Source of the DNA: an uncultured Paracoccaceae bacterium
GTDB lineage: Bacteria > Pseudomonadota > Alphaproteobacteria > Rhodobacterales > Rhodobacteraceae
NCBI GenBank assembly: GCA_934500835.1
Contig: CAKSTR010000001.1
Coordinates: forward strand, 710,854 to 774,853
Reading direction: 5' to 3'
DNA: 64,000 bases
Positions 1 to 9,096 of the stretch are shown here, one piece after another. The position numbers and the translations under genes are program-made. The notes under the pieces are model-generated. The model was given only the letters and a program-made list of their open reading frames with translations. It did not search any database and was not told the DNA's origin. How positions within the stretch are numbered: position 1 is the stretch's first letter; each line of letters begins with the position of its first letter.

Positions 1-177
1 CACGACCTTGCCGTGATCGACCATATGTGCGACCGGGTGCTGGTCATGCAGCACGGCCGCGCGGTCGAGGAGCTGGCGCGGGAGGATCTGGCCTCGGCCC
101 GGATGACGACGGCCTATGCCCGCAGCCTGTTCGAAGCCTCGGCCGACCGCATGCTGGACCCGGCCGCGCCGGCCTGA
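1..177 (+). CDS. Peptide ABC transporter ATP-binding subunit, C-terminal end (partial)
   Basis: The window opens inside a reading frame whose last 58 residues start HDLAVIDHMCDRVLVMQHG and end at TGA 175-177. The HDLAVI stretch with the following RVLVM.HGR is the switch-histidine (H-loop) region and last strand of an ABC ATPase. The tail after it (EELAREDLASARMTTAYARSL) is the kind seen in oligopeptide/dipeptide (Dpp/Opp) ATPases. An M19 dipeptidase follows after 19 bases, which supports a peptide-uptake operon. Only the end of the gene is visible, so substrate class is inferred from family and context. Confidence 0.8.
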   Translation, partial: HDLAVIDHMCDRVLVMQHGRAVEELAREDLASARMTTAYARSLFEASADRMLDPAAPA

Positions 178-196
178 CCCTTAGGAGAGCCTTGCG

Positions 197-1252
197 ATGA
201 TCCCCGTCTTCGACGGCCACAACGACCTGCTTTATGCCCTGCTGCACGCGCCCGACCGGCGCGGGGACATCTTCCTGAAGGGCGGCCCCGACACCCATCT
301 GGACCTGCCGCGGATGCAGGCCAATGGCTTTGCCGGTGGTTTCTTCGCGATCTACCTGCCCTCGCCCATCGCGCATGATGATACCGACCAGCAGCGGCAG
401 ATGGAGAGCCCGCCCTACAGCCTGCCGTTGCCGGCGCCGCTGGCCTTCGCGCCCTCGCTGGCGGTGGCAACCGAACTCGCCGGGCATCTTCTGTGGATGG
501 AGCGGGCCAGTCGGGGCGCCTTCCGCATCTGCCGCTCCACCGCCGAGATCCGGGCGGCCATGGCCGGGGGCGCCGTGGCGGCGATCATGCATATGGAGGG
601 GGCCGAGGCGATCGACGAGGACCTCGACATGCTGCACCTTTTCCATGCCATCGGGCTGCGCTCGCTTGGTCCGGTGTGGTCGCGGCCCACGGCCTTCGGC
701 CACGGCGTGCCCTTTGCCTTCCCCTCCAGCCCCGACACCGGGCCGGGCCTGACCGAGGCCGGCAAGCGGCTGGTGAAAGAATGCAATGCCCTGCGGATCA
801 TGCTGGACCTGAGCCATCTGAACGAGGCCGGATTCAACGACGTGACGGCGCTGTCCGATGCGCCGCTGGTCGCCACCCATTCCAACGCCCATGCGGTGAC
901 GCCTTCGTCGCGCAACCTGACCGACCGTCAACTGGCCATGGTGCGGGAAAGCGGCGGGATGGTGGGGCTGAACTTCTCGGTCTCCTTCCTGCGTCCGGAC
1001 GGACAGCGGATTGCCCAGACCGGCTGGGACCCGGTGCTGCGCCACATGGATCACCTGCTGGACCGGTTGGGCGAGGATCATCTTGGCTTCGGGTCGGACT
1101 ATGACGGCTGCACCACGCCCGAGGTGATCGGCGATGTCACCGGCCTGCCCCGGCTGATCGGGGCGCTGGCCGCGCATGGCTACGACCGGCCCCTTCTGGA
1201 GAAGCTGGCACATGGCAACTGGCTGCGGCTTCTGGAGCGCACGATAGGCTAG
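197..1252 (+). CDS. Membrane dipeptidase (renal dipeptidase family, M19)
   Basis: 351 residues, about the usual length of peptidase family M19, zinc enzymes that hydrolyse dipeptides including some D-amino-acid dipeptides. The N-terminus FDGHNDLLYAL carries the H-x-D metal ligands. MHMEGAEAID near residue 130 supplies the bridging glutamate, and LDLSHLNEAGF, ATHSNAH and LGFGSDYDG follow in family order. I see no signal peptide, so it is probably cytoplasmic. ATG 197 has GGAGAG a few bases upstream. It lies just behind a Dpp/Opp-type ATPase end, so it probably cleaves imported peptides. The exact substrate cannot be read from sequence. Confidence 0.9.
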   Translation: MIPVFDGHNDLLYALLHAPDRRGDIFLKGGPDTHLDLPRMQANGFAGGFFAIYLPSPIAHDDTDQQRQMESPPYSLPLPAPLAFAPSLAVATELAGHLLWMERASRGAFRICRSTAEIRAAMAGGAVAAIMHMEGAEAIDEDLDMLHLFHAIGLRSLGPVWSRPTAFGHGVPFAFPSSPDTGPGLTEAGKRLVKECNALRIMLDLSHLNEAGFNDVTALSDAPLVATHSNAHAVTPSSRNLTDRQLAMVRESGGMVGLNFSVSFLRPDGQRIAQTGWDPVLRHMDHLLDRLGEDHLGFGSDYDGCTTPEVIGDVTGLPRLIGALAAHGYDRPLLEKLAHGNWLRLLERTIG

Positions 1253-1270
1253 CCGCAGCGGCCCCGGTCC

Positions 1271-1373
1271 GGCGGCTGGAGGGGTTTGCCCCCTCCCGCG
1301 TCCATTGGTTGCGTGAGCCAATAGCGCAAACCATGGCCGCACTCCCCGCGGGATATTTCAGCCAAAGTGAAGG
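1271..1373 (+). repeat. Dispersed intergenic repeat, short form (site 1)
   Basis: Between the convergent ends of the dipeptidase and RND genes lies a GC hairpin (about 1276-1297, GGAGGGGTTTGCCCCCTCC). It is followed at 1345-1372 by the box CCCCGCGGGATATTTCAGCC and then AAAGTGAAGG. The same two-part structure recurs at eleven other places in this window. Its orientation is hairpin then box, reading away from the dipeptidase stop. Function unknown; a 3' end or terminator role is possible but no T-run follows. Confidence 0.8.
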
Positions 1374-4300
1374 CTATTCTGCGGGGGTTTGTGCTGCCCG
1401 CATTTCCTGATCCAGCAGGTTTTGCTCGTGGCTGCGCGGGCGGGCCAGACCGGCCAGCAGCAGATAGGCAACCGGGGTGATATAGAGCGTGGCCAGCGTC
1501 GCCAGCCCAAGCCCGCCGACGATGATCCAGCCCAGAACCTCACGCGCCTCGGCACCCGCGCCTTGCGCCAGCACAAGGGGCAGGCCGCCAAGGACGGTGG
1601 CGATCATCGTCATCATCACCGGGCGCAGGCGGAGGGTGGCGGAACGCTCGATGGCCTGACGGACGGTCGCGCCCTGTTCGCGCAGCTGATCGGCGAATTC
1701 CACGATCAGGATGCCGTTCTTCGCCATGATCCCGACCAGAAGAACCAGCCCGATCTGCGAATAGACGTTCAGGCTGCCGCCCGTCGCCAGAAGCGCGAAG
1801 ACCGCGCAGGCCAGACCCAGGGGAACCGTCGCCATCACGATCACGGCCGAGACGAAGCTTTCGAACTGGGCCGCAAGCACAAGGAGGACCACCGCCAGCG
1901 CGATCCCGAAGGTGACCATCAGCCCGGCCGACGTCTCTCCCAGGGTCGCCGCCTCGGCCAGGGGCACGATCCGCATGTCGGCAGAAAGAAGGGGGGCCGC
2001 CATTTCCTGCACCTCGGCCAGTGCATCGCCAAGCGCCAGATCCGGGGTCAGCCCTGCCGAAAGGGGCACCGCCCGCATCTGGGATTCGCGCTGCAGCTCG
2101 GGTGCGACGGCGCGTTCGGTCAGGGTGACGAAGGTCGAGATCGGCACCATCTGGCCATCGCGCGAGGGAACGAAGATCCGTTCAAGATCGCCGGGATCGT
2201 TCACCGGATCGGTGGTCGAGACCAGACGGATGTCGAAGCTGTCGTCCTCGAGGAACAGGGTGCCCACGGTGCGGCCGTCCAGCACGGCCTGCAAGGCCTC
2301 GCCCATGCCGTCGATATTGACGCCAAGATCCTCGGCCCGTGTGCGGTCGATCTCGACGAACAGCTGCGGCTGGGTGGTGTCGTAGCCAAGCCGGACCTGG
2401 CCATAGCGGGGATCGGCCTCCATTTGCGCAACCAGGTCCCTGGCCACCTCCGCCAGCTTGCCATAATCGTCGCCGACCAGCGCGAACGACAGCCCCTGCC
2501 CTGCCCCGCGGATGCCCAGCGAATTCGGCTGCATGGCGAAGATCCGCACGCCGATCACATTGCGCAGCTTGGCCTGCAACTCGGCCGCGATCTCGTCCTG
2601 GCCACGGCTGCGCTCGGCCCAGTCGGCCAGCGTCACCACGATGAAGCCGCGATTGTCCTGCCCGCCCTGCCCAACGATGGCGAAGGTGCTTTTCACCTCG
2701 CCCGTATCGCGCAAGGGGTCGATCAGCGACTCGATCTCGCGCATTTTCTGGTTGGTGAACTCCAGCGAAACGCCCTGCGGCGCCTGCACCGAGAAGAGAA
2801 TGGCGGCGCGGTCCTCGGGCGGGGTCAGTTCCTGCCGCAGGAGGGGGGCGCTGGCCACGGCGGCGGCGGCGAAAAGCACGGCCACGAAACAGGCGACCAG
2901 CGGCGCGTTTAGACACATCCGCAGGGTTGCGGCGTAAAGCCGGGCCAGCCAGTCGCCAAGCCGCGCGACCGGCCCGTGGCTTTCCGCATGTGGCCGCAGG
3001 AAGCGCGCGGCCAGGACCGGCGTCAGCGTCAGCGCGGTGATCGACGACAAGAGGACCGCAACGGCAAGGGTGAAGCCAAATTCACGGAAGAGCCCGCCCG
3101 TCTGCCCCGGCAGGAACGACAGCGGCACGAAGACGGCGGCCAGGGTCGTCGTGGTGGCCAGAACCGCGAAGAACACCTGTCCGGTGCCAAGCACGGCCGC
3201 GGCGCGTGCGCCCATGCCTTCGGACCGGCGCCGGACGATGTTCTCAAGCACCACGATGGCATCGTCGACCACCAGTCCGGTGGCCAGCACCAGCGCCAGC
3301 AACGTCAGGATGTTGACCGAGAACCCGGCCAGCCAGATCGCGGCCAGCGTGCCGATCAGCGCCACCGGAATGGCGACAAGCGGAATCAGCGTGGCGCGGG
3401 CGTCGCGCAGGAAAACGAAGATCACCGCCGTCACGATCAGGACCGAAAGGCCAAGCGCGATCTCGACCTCATGGATGGCGCCATTGATGAAATCGGCGCT
3501 GTCCGAGGTGATGAACATCCGCACATCCTGCGGCAGGATCGGTTGCAGGTCGGCCACCACCTGCCGCACCGCCTTCGAGATTTCCAGCGTATTGCCATTG
3601 GCCTGCCGGATGATGCCAAGGCCGATCCCGGTCTCGCCGTTCGAGCGCAGAATGGTCGTGCCCGGCTCCGGCCCAAGCGTCACCTGCGCCACATCTCCCA
3701 GCCGGACATCGCCGGCAACTGTCAGCGCCTCCATCTGGGCGGCGGTGCTGATGGCGGCGGTCGTGCGCACCATCAGGCTTTGCCGGTCCGAAGACAGGGC
3801 GCCTGCGGGCGAGTCGAAGGCCACGTCGCCCAGCTTGGTGCGCAGATCGGCCAGGGTCAGCCCGCGCGCGGCCAGCTGCATCATGTCGACATCGACGCGG
3901 AAGATCAGCCCGCGGTCGCCGTTGATCTGCAGGTCGGCCACGCCGGGGGCCGACAGAAGCCGCGTTTCGGCCAGATCGGTGATCAGCCGGGTCAGATCCT
4001 CGGCGCTGCGTTTCGACGAGGTGACGGCAATCCGCATCACCGCATCGGAATCGGCGTCGGCCTTGACCACGCGCGGCGCATCGGCTCCGTCGGGCAGGCT
4101 GTTGGTCACCCGGGCCACCGCATCGCGCAGATCGGTCGCCGCCACGTCCAGATCGACAGAGTCGCGGAATTCGACCGTTACCCGCGAGGTGCCGAAGCGC
4201 GAGGAGGAGGAGATCGACTTCACCCCCGGCACCCGGCCCGCCGCACCTTCGATCACCGCCGTCAGTTCGCGGTCCACCGTCTCGGGTGCTGCGCCGGAAT

Positions 4301-4475
4301 AGGCGGTCGAGACGGTGACGACGGGCCGGTCGACATTGGGCAATTCGCGCACATCGGCGCCCAGAAGGCCCGCAAGACCGGCAAGCACGATCAGTGCATT
4401 CAGCACGAAGGCCAGGATCGGACGGCGGATGAAAAGGGCGGTGCGCAGGCCCGGACCGGTGGAATCGCTTTCCAT
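1374..4475 (-). CDS. RND-family efflux pump inner-membrane permease (HAE1/AcrB type)
   Basis: 1,033 residues, the normal length for a hydrophobe/amphiphile efflux (HAE1) RND permease that drives substrate export by proton antiport. The order is standard: a first membrane helix near residue 15, a long periplasmic loop, and the TM4 motif ATGLVVDDAIVVLENIVRRR (around 400) with the paired aspartates used in proton relay. TM5-6 and a second periplasmic half follow, then the helix set with GIMAKNGILIVEF near residue 930. It begins one base after the stop of the adaptor gene and is surely co-transcribed with it. No outer-membrane TolC-type gene is nearby. Substrates are unknown. Confidence 0.95.
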   Translation of the reverse strand: MESDSTGPGLRTALFIRRPILAFVLNALIVLAGLAGLLGADVRELPNVDRPVVTVSTAYSGAAPETVDRELTAVIEGAAGRVPGVKSISSSSRFGTSRVTVEFRDSVDLDVAATDLRDAVARVTNSLPDGADAPRVVKADADSDAVMRIAVTSSKRSAEDLTRLITDLAETRLLSAPGVADLQINGDRGLIFRVDVDMMQLAARGLTLADLRTKLGDVAFDSPAGALSSDRQSLMVRTTAAISTAAQMEALTVAGDVRLGDVAQVTLGPEPGTTILRSNGETGIGLGIIRQANGNTLEISKAVRQVVADLQPILPQDVRMFITSDSADFINGAIHEVEIALGLSVLIVTAVIFVFLRDARATLIPLVAIPVALIGTLAAIWLAGFSVNILTLLALVLATGLVVDDAIVVLENIVRRRSEGMGARAAAVLGTGQVFFAVLATTTTLAAVFVPLSFLPGQTGGLFREFGFTLAVAVLLSSITALTLTPVLAARFLRPHAESHGPVARLGDWLARLYAATLRMCLNAPLVACFVAVLFAAAAVASAPLLRQELTPPEDRAAILFSVQAPQGVSLEFTNQKMREIESLIDPLRDTGEVKSTFAIVGQGGQDNRGFIVVTLADWAERSRGQDEIAAELQAKLRNVIGVRIFAMQPNSLGIRGAGQGLSFALVGDDYGKLAEVARDLVAQMEADPRYGQVRLGYDTTQPQLFVEIDRTRAEDLGVNIDGMGEALQAVLDGRTVGTLFLEDDSFDIRLVSTTDPVNDPGDLERIFVPSRDGQMVPISTFVTLTERAVAPELQRESQMRAVPLSAGLTPDLALGDALAEVQEMAAPLLSADMRIVPLAEAATLGETSAGLMVTFGIALAVVLLVLAAQFESFVSAVIVMATVPLGLACAVFALLATGGSLNVYSQIGLVLLVGIMAKNGILIVEFADQLREQGATVRQAIERSATLRLRPVMMTMIATVLGGLPLVLAQGAGAEAREVLGWIIVGGLGLATLATLYITPVAYLLLAGLARPRSHEQNLLDQEMRAAQTPAE

Positions 4476-4476
4476 C

Positions 4477-5610
4477 TCAGCTGCCCTCGGGCGGGGCCGT
4501 CACACTGGCCTCGCTCCCTGGGCGCAGGGCCTGAACGCCTTCCGTCACCACAAGATCGCCGGGGGCAAGGGCGGTCTCGACCAGCACGGCATCGGCGTTG
4601 CGCTGCAGGATGCGGATCGGCAATTGCCGGGCCTTGCTGTCGCGGATCACCCAGATATAGGCGCCCTCGGACCCCCACTGGATCGCCAGCGGGTCGACGG
4701 CGGGATATTCGGCGCCGGTGAACTCCAGCGTCACGCGAAAGGCCATGCCGGCCCGCAAGCCATCGCCGGCGTTCTCGATCCTTGCCTGCACGCGCAGGGT
4801 GCGGCTGGCTTCCTCGACGCGGTTGTCGATGGCGGTGATCCGTCCCGCGATGCTGTGGTTGGGGGACGAGACGGCCAGAGCGTCCACCGGGTCGCCGACC
4901 CGGATCAGCGCGGCCACCCGTTCGGGCACGCGGAAGTCGATGATCAGGGCCGAGCGGTCCTCGATCCGGGTCACTTCGGTCGCAGGCGTCAGAAGGTCGC
5001 CGACCTGAACCTCGATCAGCCCGACCGAGCCTGCGATGGGGGCCGTCAGGCGATGGTCGGCCAGATCGCGGCGGGCCGATTGCAGCGCCAACTCGGCCGT
5101 GCGCAGCGCCAGTTCGGCATCCTGGCGCTGCAGCGTCGTGGCAGCACCGGTGCCCGCCAGCCGGTCGATACGGTCCAGCGTGGCCTGCGCATCGGCCAGC
5201 ACCAGTTCCGCCCGCTGGACGGCAAGGGCGGCGGCCTCGTCATCCAGTTCGGCAATCAGGTCGCCGGCCTTGACCATCTCGCCCGGCGCGGCGCGCAGGG
5301 CAAGAAGGCGGCCCGAGACCTCGGGCGCCAGCGCGACCGACTGCACCCCGCGGGCCGATCCGATGGCGGTGATCACGTCGCGCAACACCTGCTCTCGCAC
5401 CGGGGCGGCCACGACCGGCACGGCACGCTGCCCGCCCGGGGCCTGCGCGCCCGCGGCCTTGCTGTCCGGCACCAGCCCCATGGCGGAAAGCGGCCCAAGC
5501 AGGCCAAGGCTGGACAGCATCGGGTGGCTGGCGGGGAAGAAGCGGCCCGAGACCGGCACGGCGACAAGGGCAAGGCCCAGAACGACCAGAAGCTGGGGAA
5601 TGATCCTCAT
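4477..5610 (-). CDS. RND efflux periplasmic adaptor (membrane fusion protein)
   Basis: 377 residues from ATG 5610, chosen because AAGGAAGGA sits about ten bases upstream; an in-frame extension to 5760 has no support. The N-terminus MRIIPQLLVVLGLALVAV is a signal or anchor helix. The lipoyl-like half LAPEVSGRLLALRAAPGEMVKAGD, a coiled-coil hairpin (about 130-190) and its return, KVGD-like VQVGDLLTP, and the beta-barrel domain are typical of HlyD/AcrA-type adaptors linking an inner-membrane pump to an outer-membrane channel. It is the first gene of a two-gene operon with the permease, one base apart. Confidence 0.92.
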   Translation of the reverse strand: MRIIPQLLVVLGLALVAVPVSGRFFPASHPMLSSLGLLGPLSAMGLVPDSKAAGAQAPGGQRAVPVVAAPVREQVLRDVITAIGSARGVQSVALAPEVSGRLLALRAAPGEMVKAGDLIAELDDEAAALAVQRAELVLADAQATLDRIDRLAGTGAATTLQRQDAELALRTAELALQSARRDLADHRLTAPIAGSVGLIEVQVGDLLTPATEVTRIEDRSALIIDFRVPERVAALIRVGDPVDALAVSSPNHSIAGRITAIDNRVEEASRTLRVQARIENAGDGLRAGMAFRVTLEFTGAEYPAVDPLAIQWGSEGAYIWVIRDSKARQLPIRILQRNADAVLVETALAPGDLVVTEGVQALRPGSEASVTAPPEGS

Positions 5611-5817
5611 ACGGGGCCGTGGTCCTTCCTTTGGCGGGTCTGGCTGGCGGCTGGCATGATAGGCACCTGGCCGCAAAGGGAAAGCCGTCTCGCGTGGTTG
5701 TGACCCTGCGCCGCGCAGGGGCGGGCAAGGGGCTGCGCCTTGTGTCCTACGCGGCACCATGGGGTTTCCGTCGGCCGCACGCCGGTTTTTTTTGCCGGTC
5801 GCCCGCCGGAGGACCGG

Positions 5818-6765
5818 CTAAAGCCAGCGGCGCCAGCGGAAAAAGACGATGGTGCCGATGGCCGACGCCAGCATCAGCCCAAGCGCCAGGGGATAGCCCC
5901 AGGACAGCGCCAGTTCCGGCATCATCGCAAAGTTCATCCCGTAGATGCTGGCGATCAGCGTCGGCGGCAGGAAGATCACCGCCACCACGGACAGGATCTT
6001 GGTGGCGGTGTTCTGCTCGACCGAAATCATGCCAAGGGCCAGGTCCGAGGTCATCGCAATGCGGTTCGTCAGGAAATCGCCGTGAACCTCAAGCGCCTGA
6101 ATGTCGCGCATCAGCCCCTTGACCATCCCGCGCAGCGCCTCGCTTCCATCGGGCAGGGCCTGGGCGAAATAGCTGACCGCCCGCTCCAGCGTCAGCAGCG
6201 ACAGCCGCACCTTGGCAACCTGGTCGGCCTCGTGGCTGACATCGCGCAGGGCTTGCGCAAGGTCGCGGTCGGCGCCGGCAAGATCGAAGACCCGCGCGCC
6301 GATCCGGTCCAGCTGTCTACCGGACGCCTCCAGCAGGTCGGCAAGCCGGCCGATGATCTCTTCGACCAGCGACAGGAACAGCCGCTTTGGATCGCCGCAG
6401 CCGGGGCCGACCTTGTCGGCGCGGGTCGGATAGGTCTCGAAGGGGCGCGGGCGATGGTGGCGGACGGTGATCAGGTGACTGGGCGTCAGGATGAAGCAGA
6501 CCGGGGCGGAAACCCGCTCTTCCGTCTCGGTCTGGCCGGGCAGGACGACGGTCAGGTAATCGACTCCGTTTTCCCGGTAAAGCCGGTTCGACAGTTCGAT
6601 CTCTTCCATGTCGGCCAGCGTCGGCACCTCGACGCCAAGGGCGTTGGCGCGGGCCAGTTGTTCGGGCATCGGCTTGTAAAGATCGACCCAGAGCGCGCGC
6701 TCCAGCGGGTCGGTATGCGGCAGCCGGGTCAGCGCTGCGCCAAGGGGGGCATGGGCGAAAAGCAT
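5818..6765 (-). CDS. corA: CorA-type magnesium/divalent cation channel
   Basis: 315 residues. The C-terminus has the two-helix CorA membrane domain: LPPTLIASIYGMNFAMMPEL with the invariant GMN at the pore entrance, a short periplasmic loop, then a second helix ending RWRRWL inside the cell. The long N-terminal cytoplasmic domain (ADMEEIELSNRLY, LTVVLPGQTETEERV) and the helical stalk around residues 170-240 fit the family's funnel. CorA proteins form pentamers carrying Mg2+ and sometimes Co2+ or Ni2+ inward. The gene stands alone on the minus strand. I see no clear Shine-Dalgarno at ATG 6765, so the start is less sure than the identity. Confidence 0.9.
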   Translation of the reverse strand: MLFAHAPLGAALTRLPHTDPLERALWVDLYKPMPEQLARANALGVEVPTLADMEEIELSNRLYRENGVDYLTVVLPGQTETEERVSAPVCFILTPSHLITVRHHRPRPFETYPTRADKVGPGCGDPKRLFLSLVEEIIGRLADLLEASGRQLDRIGARVFDLAGADRDLAQALRDVSHEADQVAKVRLSLLTLERAVSYFAQALPDGSEALRGMVKGLMRDIQALEVHGDFLTNRIAMTSDLALGMISVEQNTATKILSVVAVIFLPPTLIASIYGMNFAMMPELALSWGYPLALGLMLASAIGTIVFFRWRRWL

Positions 6766-7055
6766 CGGTCGGACCGCAGTTGCTGGCGCCCGGATTTACG
6801 ATGCCCATGTGACGCTTGGCACACCGGGATATGAAATCTGCGTGACGCAACGGCGTCAGCCGGGCGGCCTGTGAGGGATCGCGCAATCCGCCGGATCAAG
6901 GCCGCGCGACAGAAAAGCCGCCTTCCTCCGCCGCACAACCGCGGGATTGGTGCCCGGCATGGGCCAGCCGGCCCAGGGTGCGCCGCTGTCCGGCTAGCCC
7001 TGTCGCTTTGGCTGGGCCATGGTAAGACGGGAGCGGACTGCAGCGGAGGAATGCG

Positions 7056-7937
7056 ATGATCGTCAGGGACAAGCCGGATGTCTGGGATCTGCTGACCGCG
7101 CTGAGCGGGTCGATCGTGCCGCGCATCCTGCCGCCGGTGCTGTTGCTGACGGCAGTGGCGGCGGGTGTCGTGGCGCTGGATCACTGGCTGGACCTGCCCC
7201 TGCGGCTGGACGGCGCGGCCTTCACCGTCTTCGGGATCGGGCTGTCGCTGTTCCTTGGCTTTCGCAACAACGCCGCCTATGACCGCTGGTGGGAGGCGCG
7301 CAAGCTGTGGGGCGGACTTCTGGCCGACCTGCGCAGCCTTGCGCGCGAGGTCGAGGTCTTTGTCGCCGATGCCGCGACCCGGCAAGAGATCCTGCGCGCG
7401 GCCCTCGTGTTCCTGCATGCCCACCGGATCAACCTGCGGCGCCTGTCGCCCGGCGTGCCGGGGCAGGAAAAGGTGGCGGACGCCGCCCATCCGCCCTGCG
7501 CCGCGCTGGACCGGGTGAACGCGCGGGTCGCGGCCGCGCATCGGGATGGCAGGCTGGACGGGTTCGGCGCGCGCACCCTGACCGGGCGATTGGGCAATAT
7601 CGCCGCGCAGCAGGCGGGCTGCGAGCGGATCGCGAACAGCCCCCTGCCCTTCGTCTATTCCCTGCTGATCTACCGCACCACCTATCTTTACTGCCTGTTG
7701 CTGCCGCTGGCGCTGGTCGGCCCGGCCGGCTGGATGACCCCGGTTTTCGTGGCGGTCGTGGCCTATATGTTCCTTGGTCTGGCCGAGGTGACGGAAGAGC
7801 TGAGCCACCCTTTCGCCACCAGCCAGAACGGCATCGCGCTGGACGCGCTGTGCCGCGCGGCCGAGATCAGCCTTGCGCCCCATCTGGACGAGGAACCGCC
7901 GCCGTCCTTGGCCCCGGTGAAGCATTATCTGAGCTGA
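7056..7937 (+). CDS. Bestrophin-family channel protein
   Basis: 293 residues, matching the bacterial bestrophin family (formerly UPF0187). The signature is LGFRNNAAYDRWWEARKLWG near residues 68-90, the conserved patch of the family. It is preceded by two membrane helices (ILPPVLLLTAVAAGVVALD and AFTVFGIGLSLF) and followed by a pair near 205-245 (YCLLLPLALVGPAGW, PVFVAVVAYMFLGL). Bacterial homologues such as KpBest are cation-selective pentamers, unlike the animal anion channels; which ion passes here is not known. GGAGGAATGCG precedes the start at 7056. It is monocistronic and convergent with the RpiR regulator. Confidence 0.88.
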   Translation: MIVRDKPDVWDLLTALSGSIVPRILPPVLLLTAVAAGVVALDHWLDLPLRLDGAAFTVFGIGLSLFLGFRNNAAYDRWWEARKLWGGLLADLRSLAREVEVFVADAATRQEILRAALVFLHAHRINLRRLSPGVPGQEKVADAAHPPCAALDRVNARVAAAHRDGRLDGFGARTLTGRLGNIAAQQAGCERIANSPLPFVYSLLIYRTTYLYCLLLPLALVGPAGWMTPVFVAVVAYMFLGLAEVTEELSHPFATSQNGIALDALCRAAEISLAPHLDEEPPPSLAPVKHYLS

Positions 7938-7956
7938 GCCGGTTCTGGCGGGCCGG

Positions 7957-8009
7957 CGGGGGCGCTTCGCCCCCCGCACCCCCCGAGGATATTTGCACCA
8001 AAGTGAAAG
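7957..8009 (+). repeat. Dispersed intergenic repeat, short form (site 2)
   Basis: A hairpin GCGGGGGCGCTTCGCCCCCC at 7957-7978 is followed by CCCCGAGGATATTTGCACCA and AAGTGAAAG. It lies between the convergent stops of the bestrophin and RpiR genes. Orientation and layout match sites 1 and 12 of the same family. Confidence 0.8.
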
Positions 8010-8018
8010 CAGGCAGGG

Positions 8019-8903
8019 CTAGGCTTTTCCGCCGACTTTCGGGGCGCGGAAAACCCTGGTGCGGGCGAAGAGGTCTTCCAGCCGGTTGAGGCGCGCCTGA
8101 ACCTGATCGGCCAGATGCCCCTGGACCTGCGCCAGAAGCGCCTCGATCAGGAACAGGATCGAGGCGGTGGAATCCCAGGCCGCCGGCACCTCGACGGCGC
8201 AGGCCAGAACGTGACGGGCATGGGCCGCGGCGGGGGAAAGCCAGCGGTCGGTGATCAGGACAACCTCGCCCCCCTGTTCGGCGGCAAGTTCGGCGAAATG
8301 GACGGCGTTGCTTTCGTAGCGGCGGATGTCGAAGATCACCGCCACATCGCCGGCCCGCAGGTCGAGAAGCGCCTGCTGCCAGTCGGTCAGCACATCCGCG
8401 AGGAAGGTGACATCGGCCCGCATCACCCGCAGGAGCGTTGCGAAATAGTCGCCATGGGCATGGGTCAGTCGCCCGCCCGTCACGGTGACACGGCGCGAGG
8501 TATCTGCCAGCAGCGCCGCCGAGGCAAGAAATTCGCGCGCGGGGATCTGCATCAGGGTGGCGTCGATGTTGGCCACCACCTGCGCGGCGAAGCCCTGCAG
8601 GGGATGGGCGGTGTCGGTCCGGCCCTCGGGCAGCGAAAGGGGCGCTACGAGCAGGCGCGAGACCTCGGCCCGCAGCGCGGACTGGTAGTCGGTATAGCCG
8701 CGAAAGCCCAGTTTCTGCACCAGCCGGACGACGGTGGGCGATGAGACCTCGGCCGCCCGCGCCAGCGCCGTGATCGATCCCAGAGCCGACATCGGGAAAT
8801 GCGACAGGATATGGCTGGCCGCCTGACGCTCGGCCCGGGTCAGGTCGGGCAGGGCCGCACGCATGCGGTCTTCAATCATCGACCTTGGATCGGGGTGGTC
8901 CAT
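8019..8903 (-). CDS. MurR/RpiR-family transcriptional regulator
   Basis: 294 residues from ATG 8903, chosen because AGGAAGG lies eight bases upstream. The N-terminal RpiR helix-turn-helix is visible at about 30-75 (MSALGSITALARAAEVSSPT then VVRLVQKLGFRGYTDYQ). A SIS sugar-isomerase fold follows from about 125 (RRVTVTGGRLTHAHGDYFAT, VAVIFDIRRYESNAV), which in this family binds a phosphosugar or related effector. It is divergent from the TRAP transporter genes, 192 bp apart, so it probably controls that cluster. The SIS half is degenerate compared with sugar-phosphate binders, so the ligand need not be a sugar. Confidence 0.88.
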   Translation of the reverse strand: MDHPDPRSMIEDRMRAALPDLTRAERQAASHILSHFPMSALGSITALARAAEVSSPTVVRLVQKLGFRGYTDYQSALRAEVSRLLVAPLSLPEGRTDTAHPLQGFAAQVVANIDATLMQIPAREFLASAALLADTSRRVTVTGGRLTHAHGDYFATLLRVMRADVTFLADVLTDWQQALLDLRAGDVAVIFDIRRYESNAVHFAELAAEQGGEVVLITDRWLSPAAAHARHVLACAVEVPAAWDSTASILFLIEALLAQVQGHLADQVQARLNRLEDLFARTRVFRAPKVGGKA

Positions 8904-9027
8904 CGTCCGCGCCTTCCTGAAGCCGGGAAGAAACAAATGTAACAGAGAATCGGCCTTTGGAAAAATCTTGACAGATAGCGGCCCGGCAGGGAACGCTGAA
9001 AGAAAAAACCAGGGAGTCGACTCGATC

Positions 9028-9096
9028 ATGGCCCGCGCCGCTGCGGCACCCTTGGGTGCAGACATTTGCAACCTTTCCCGGACGGGGTACCTCTGA
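9028..9096 (+). CDS. Possible 22-residue leader ORF ahead of dctQ
   Basis: ATG 9028 is preceded by AGGGAG at 9011-9016. The frame reads MARAAAAPLGADICNLSRTG and two more residues before TGA 9094-9096, whose last base is the first base of the dctQ start (TGATG). The dctQ start itself lacks a good Shine-Dalgarno, so translational coupling through this short ORF would explain how it is initiated. I recognise no family. It may be chance. Confidence 0.3.
   Translation: MARAAAAPLGADICNLSRTGYL

Noticed and set aside
2976..4721. A 581-codon plus-strand frame opposite the RND permease
   Set aside because: Composition is the complement of membrane-protein codons (His, Arg, Gln, Asp rich). No start signal or family.
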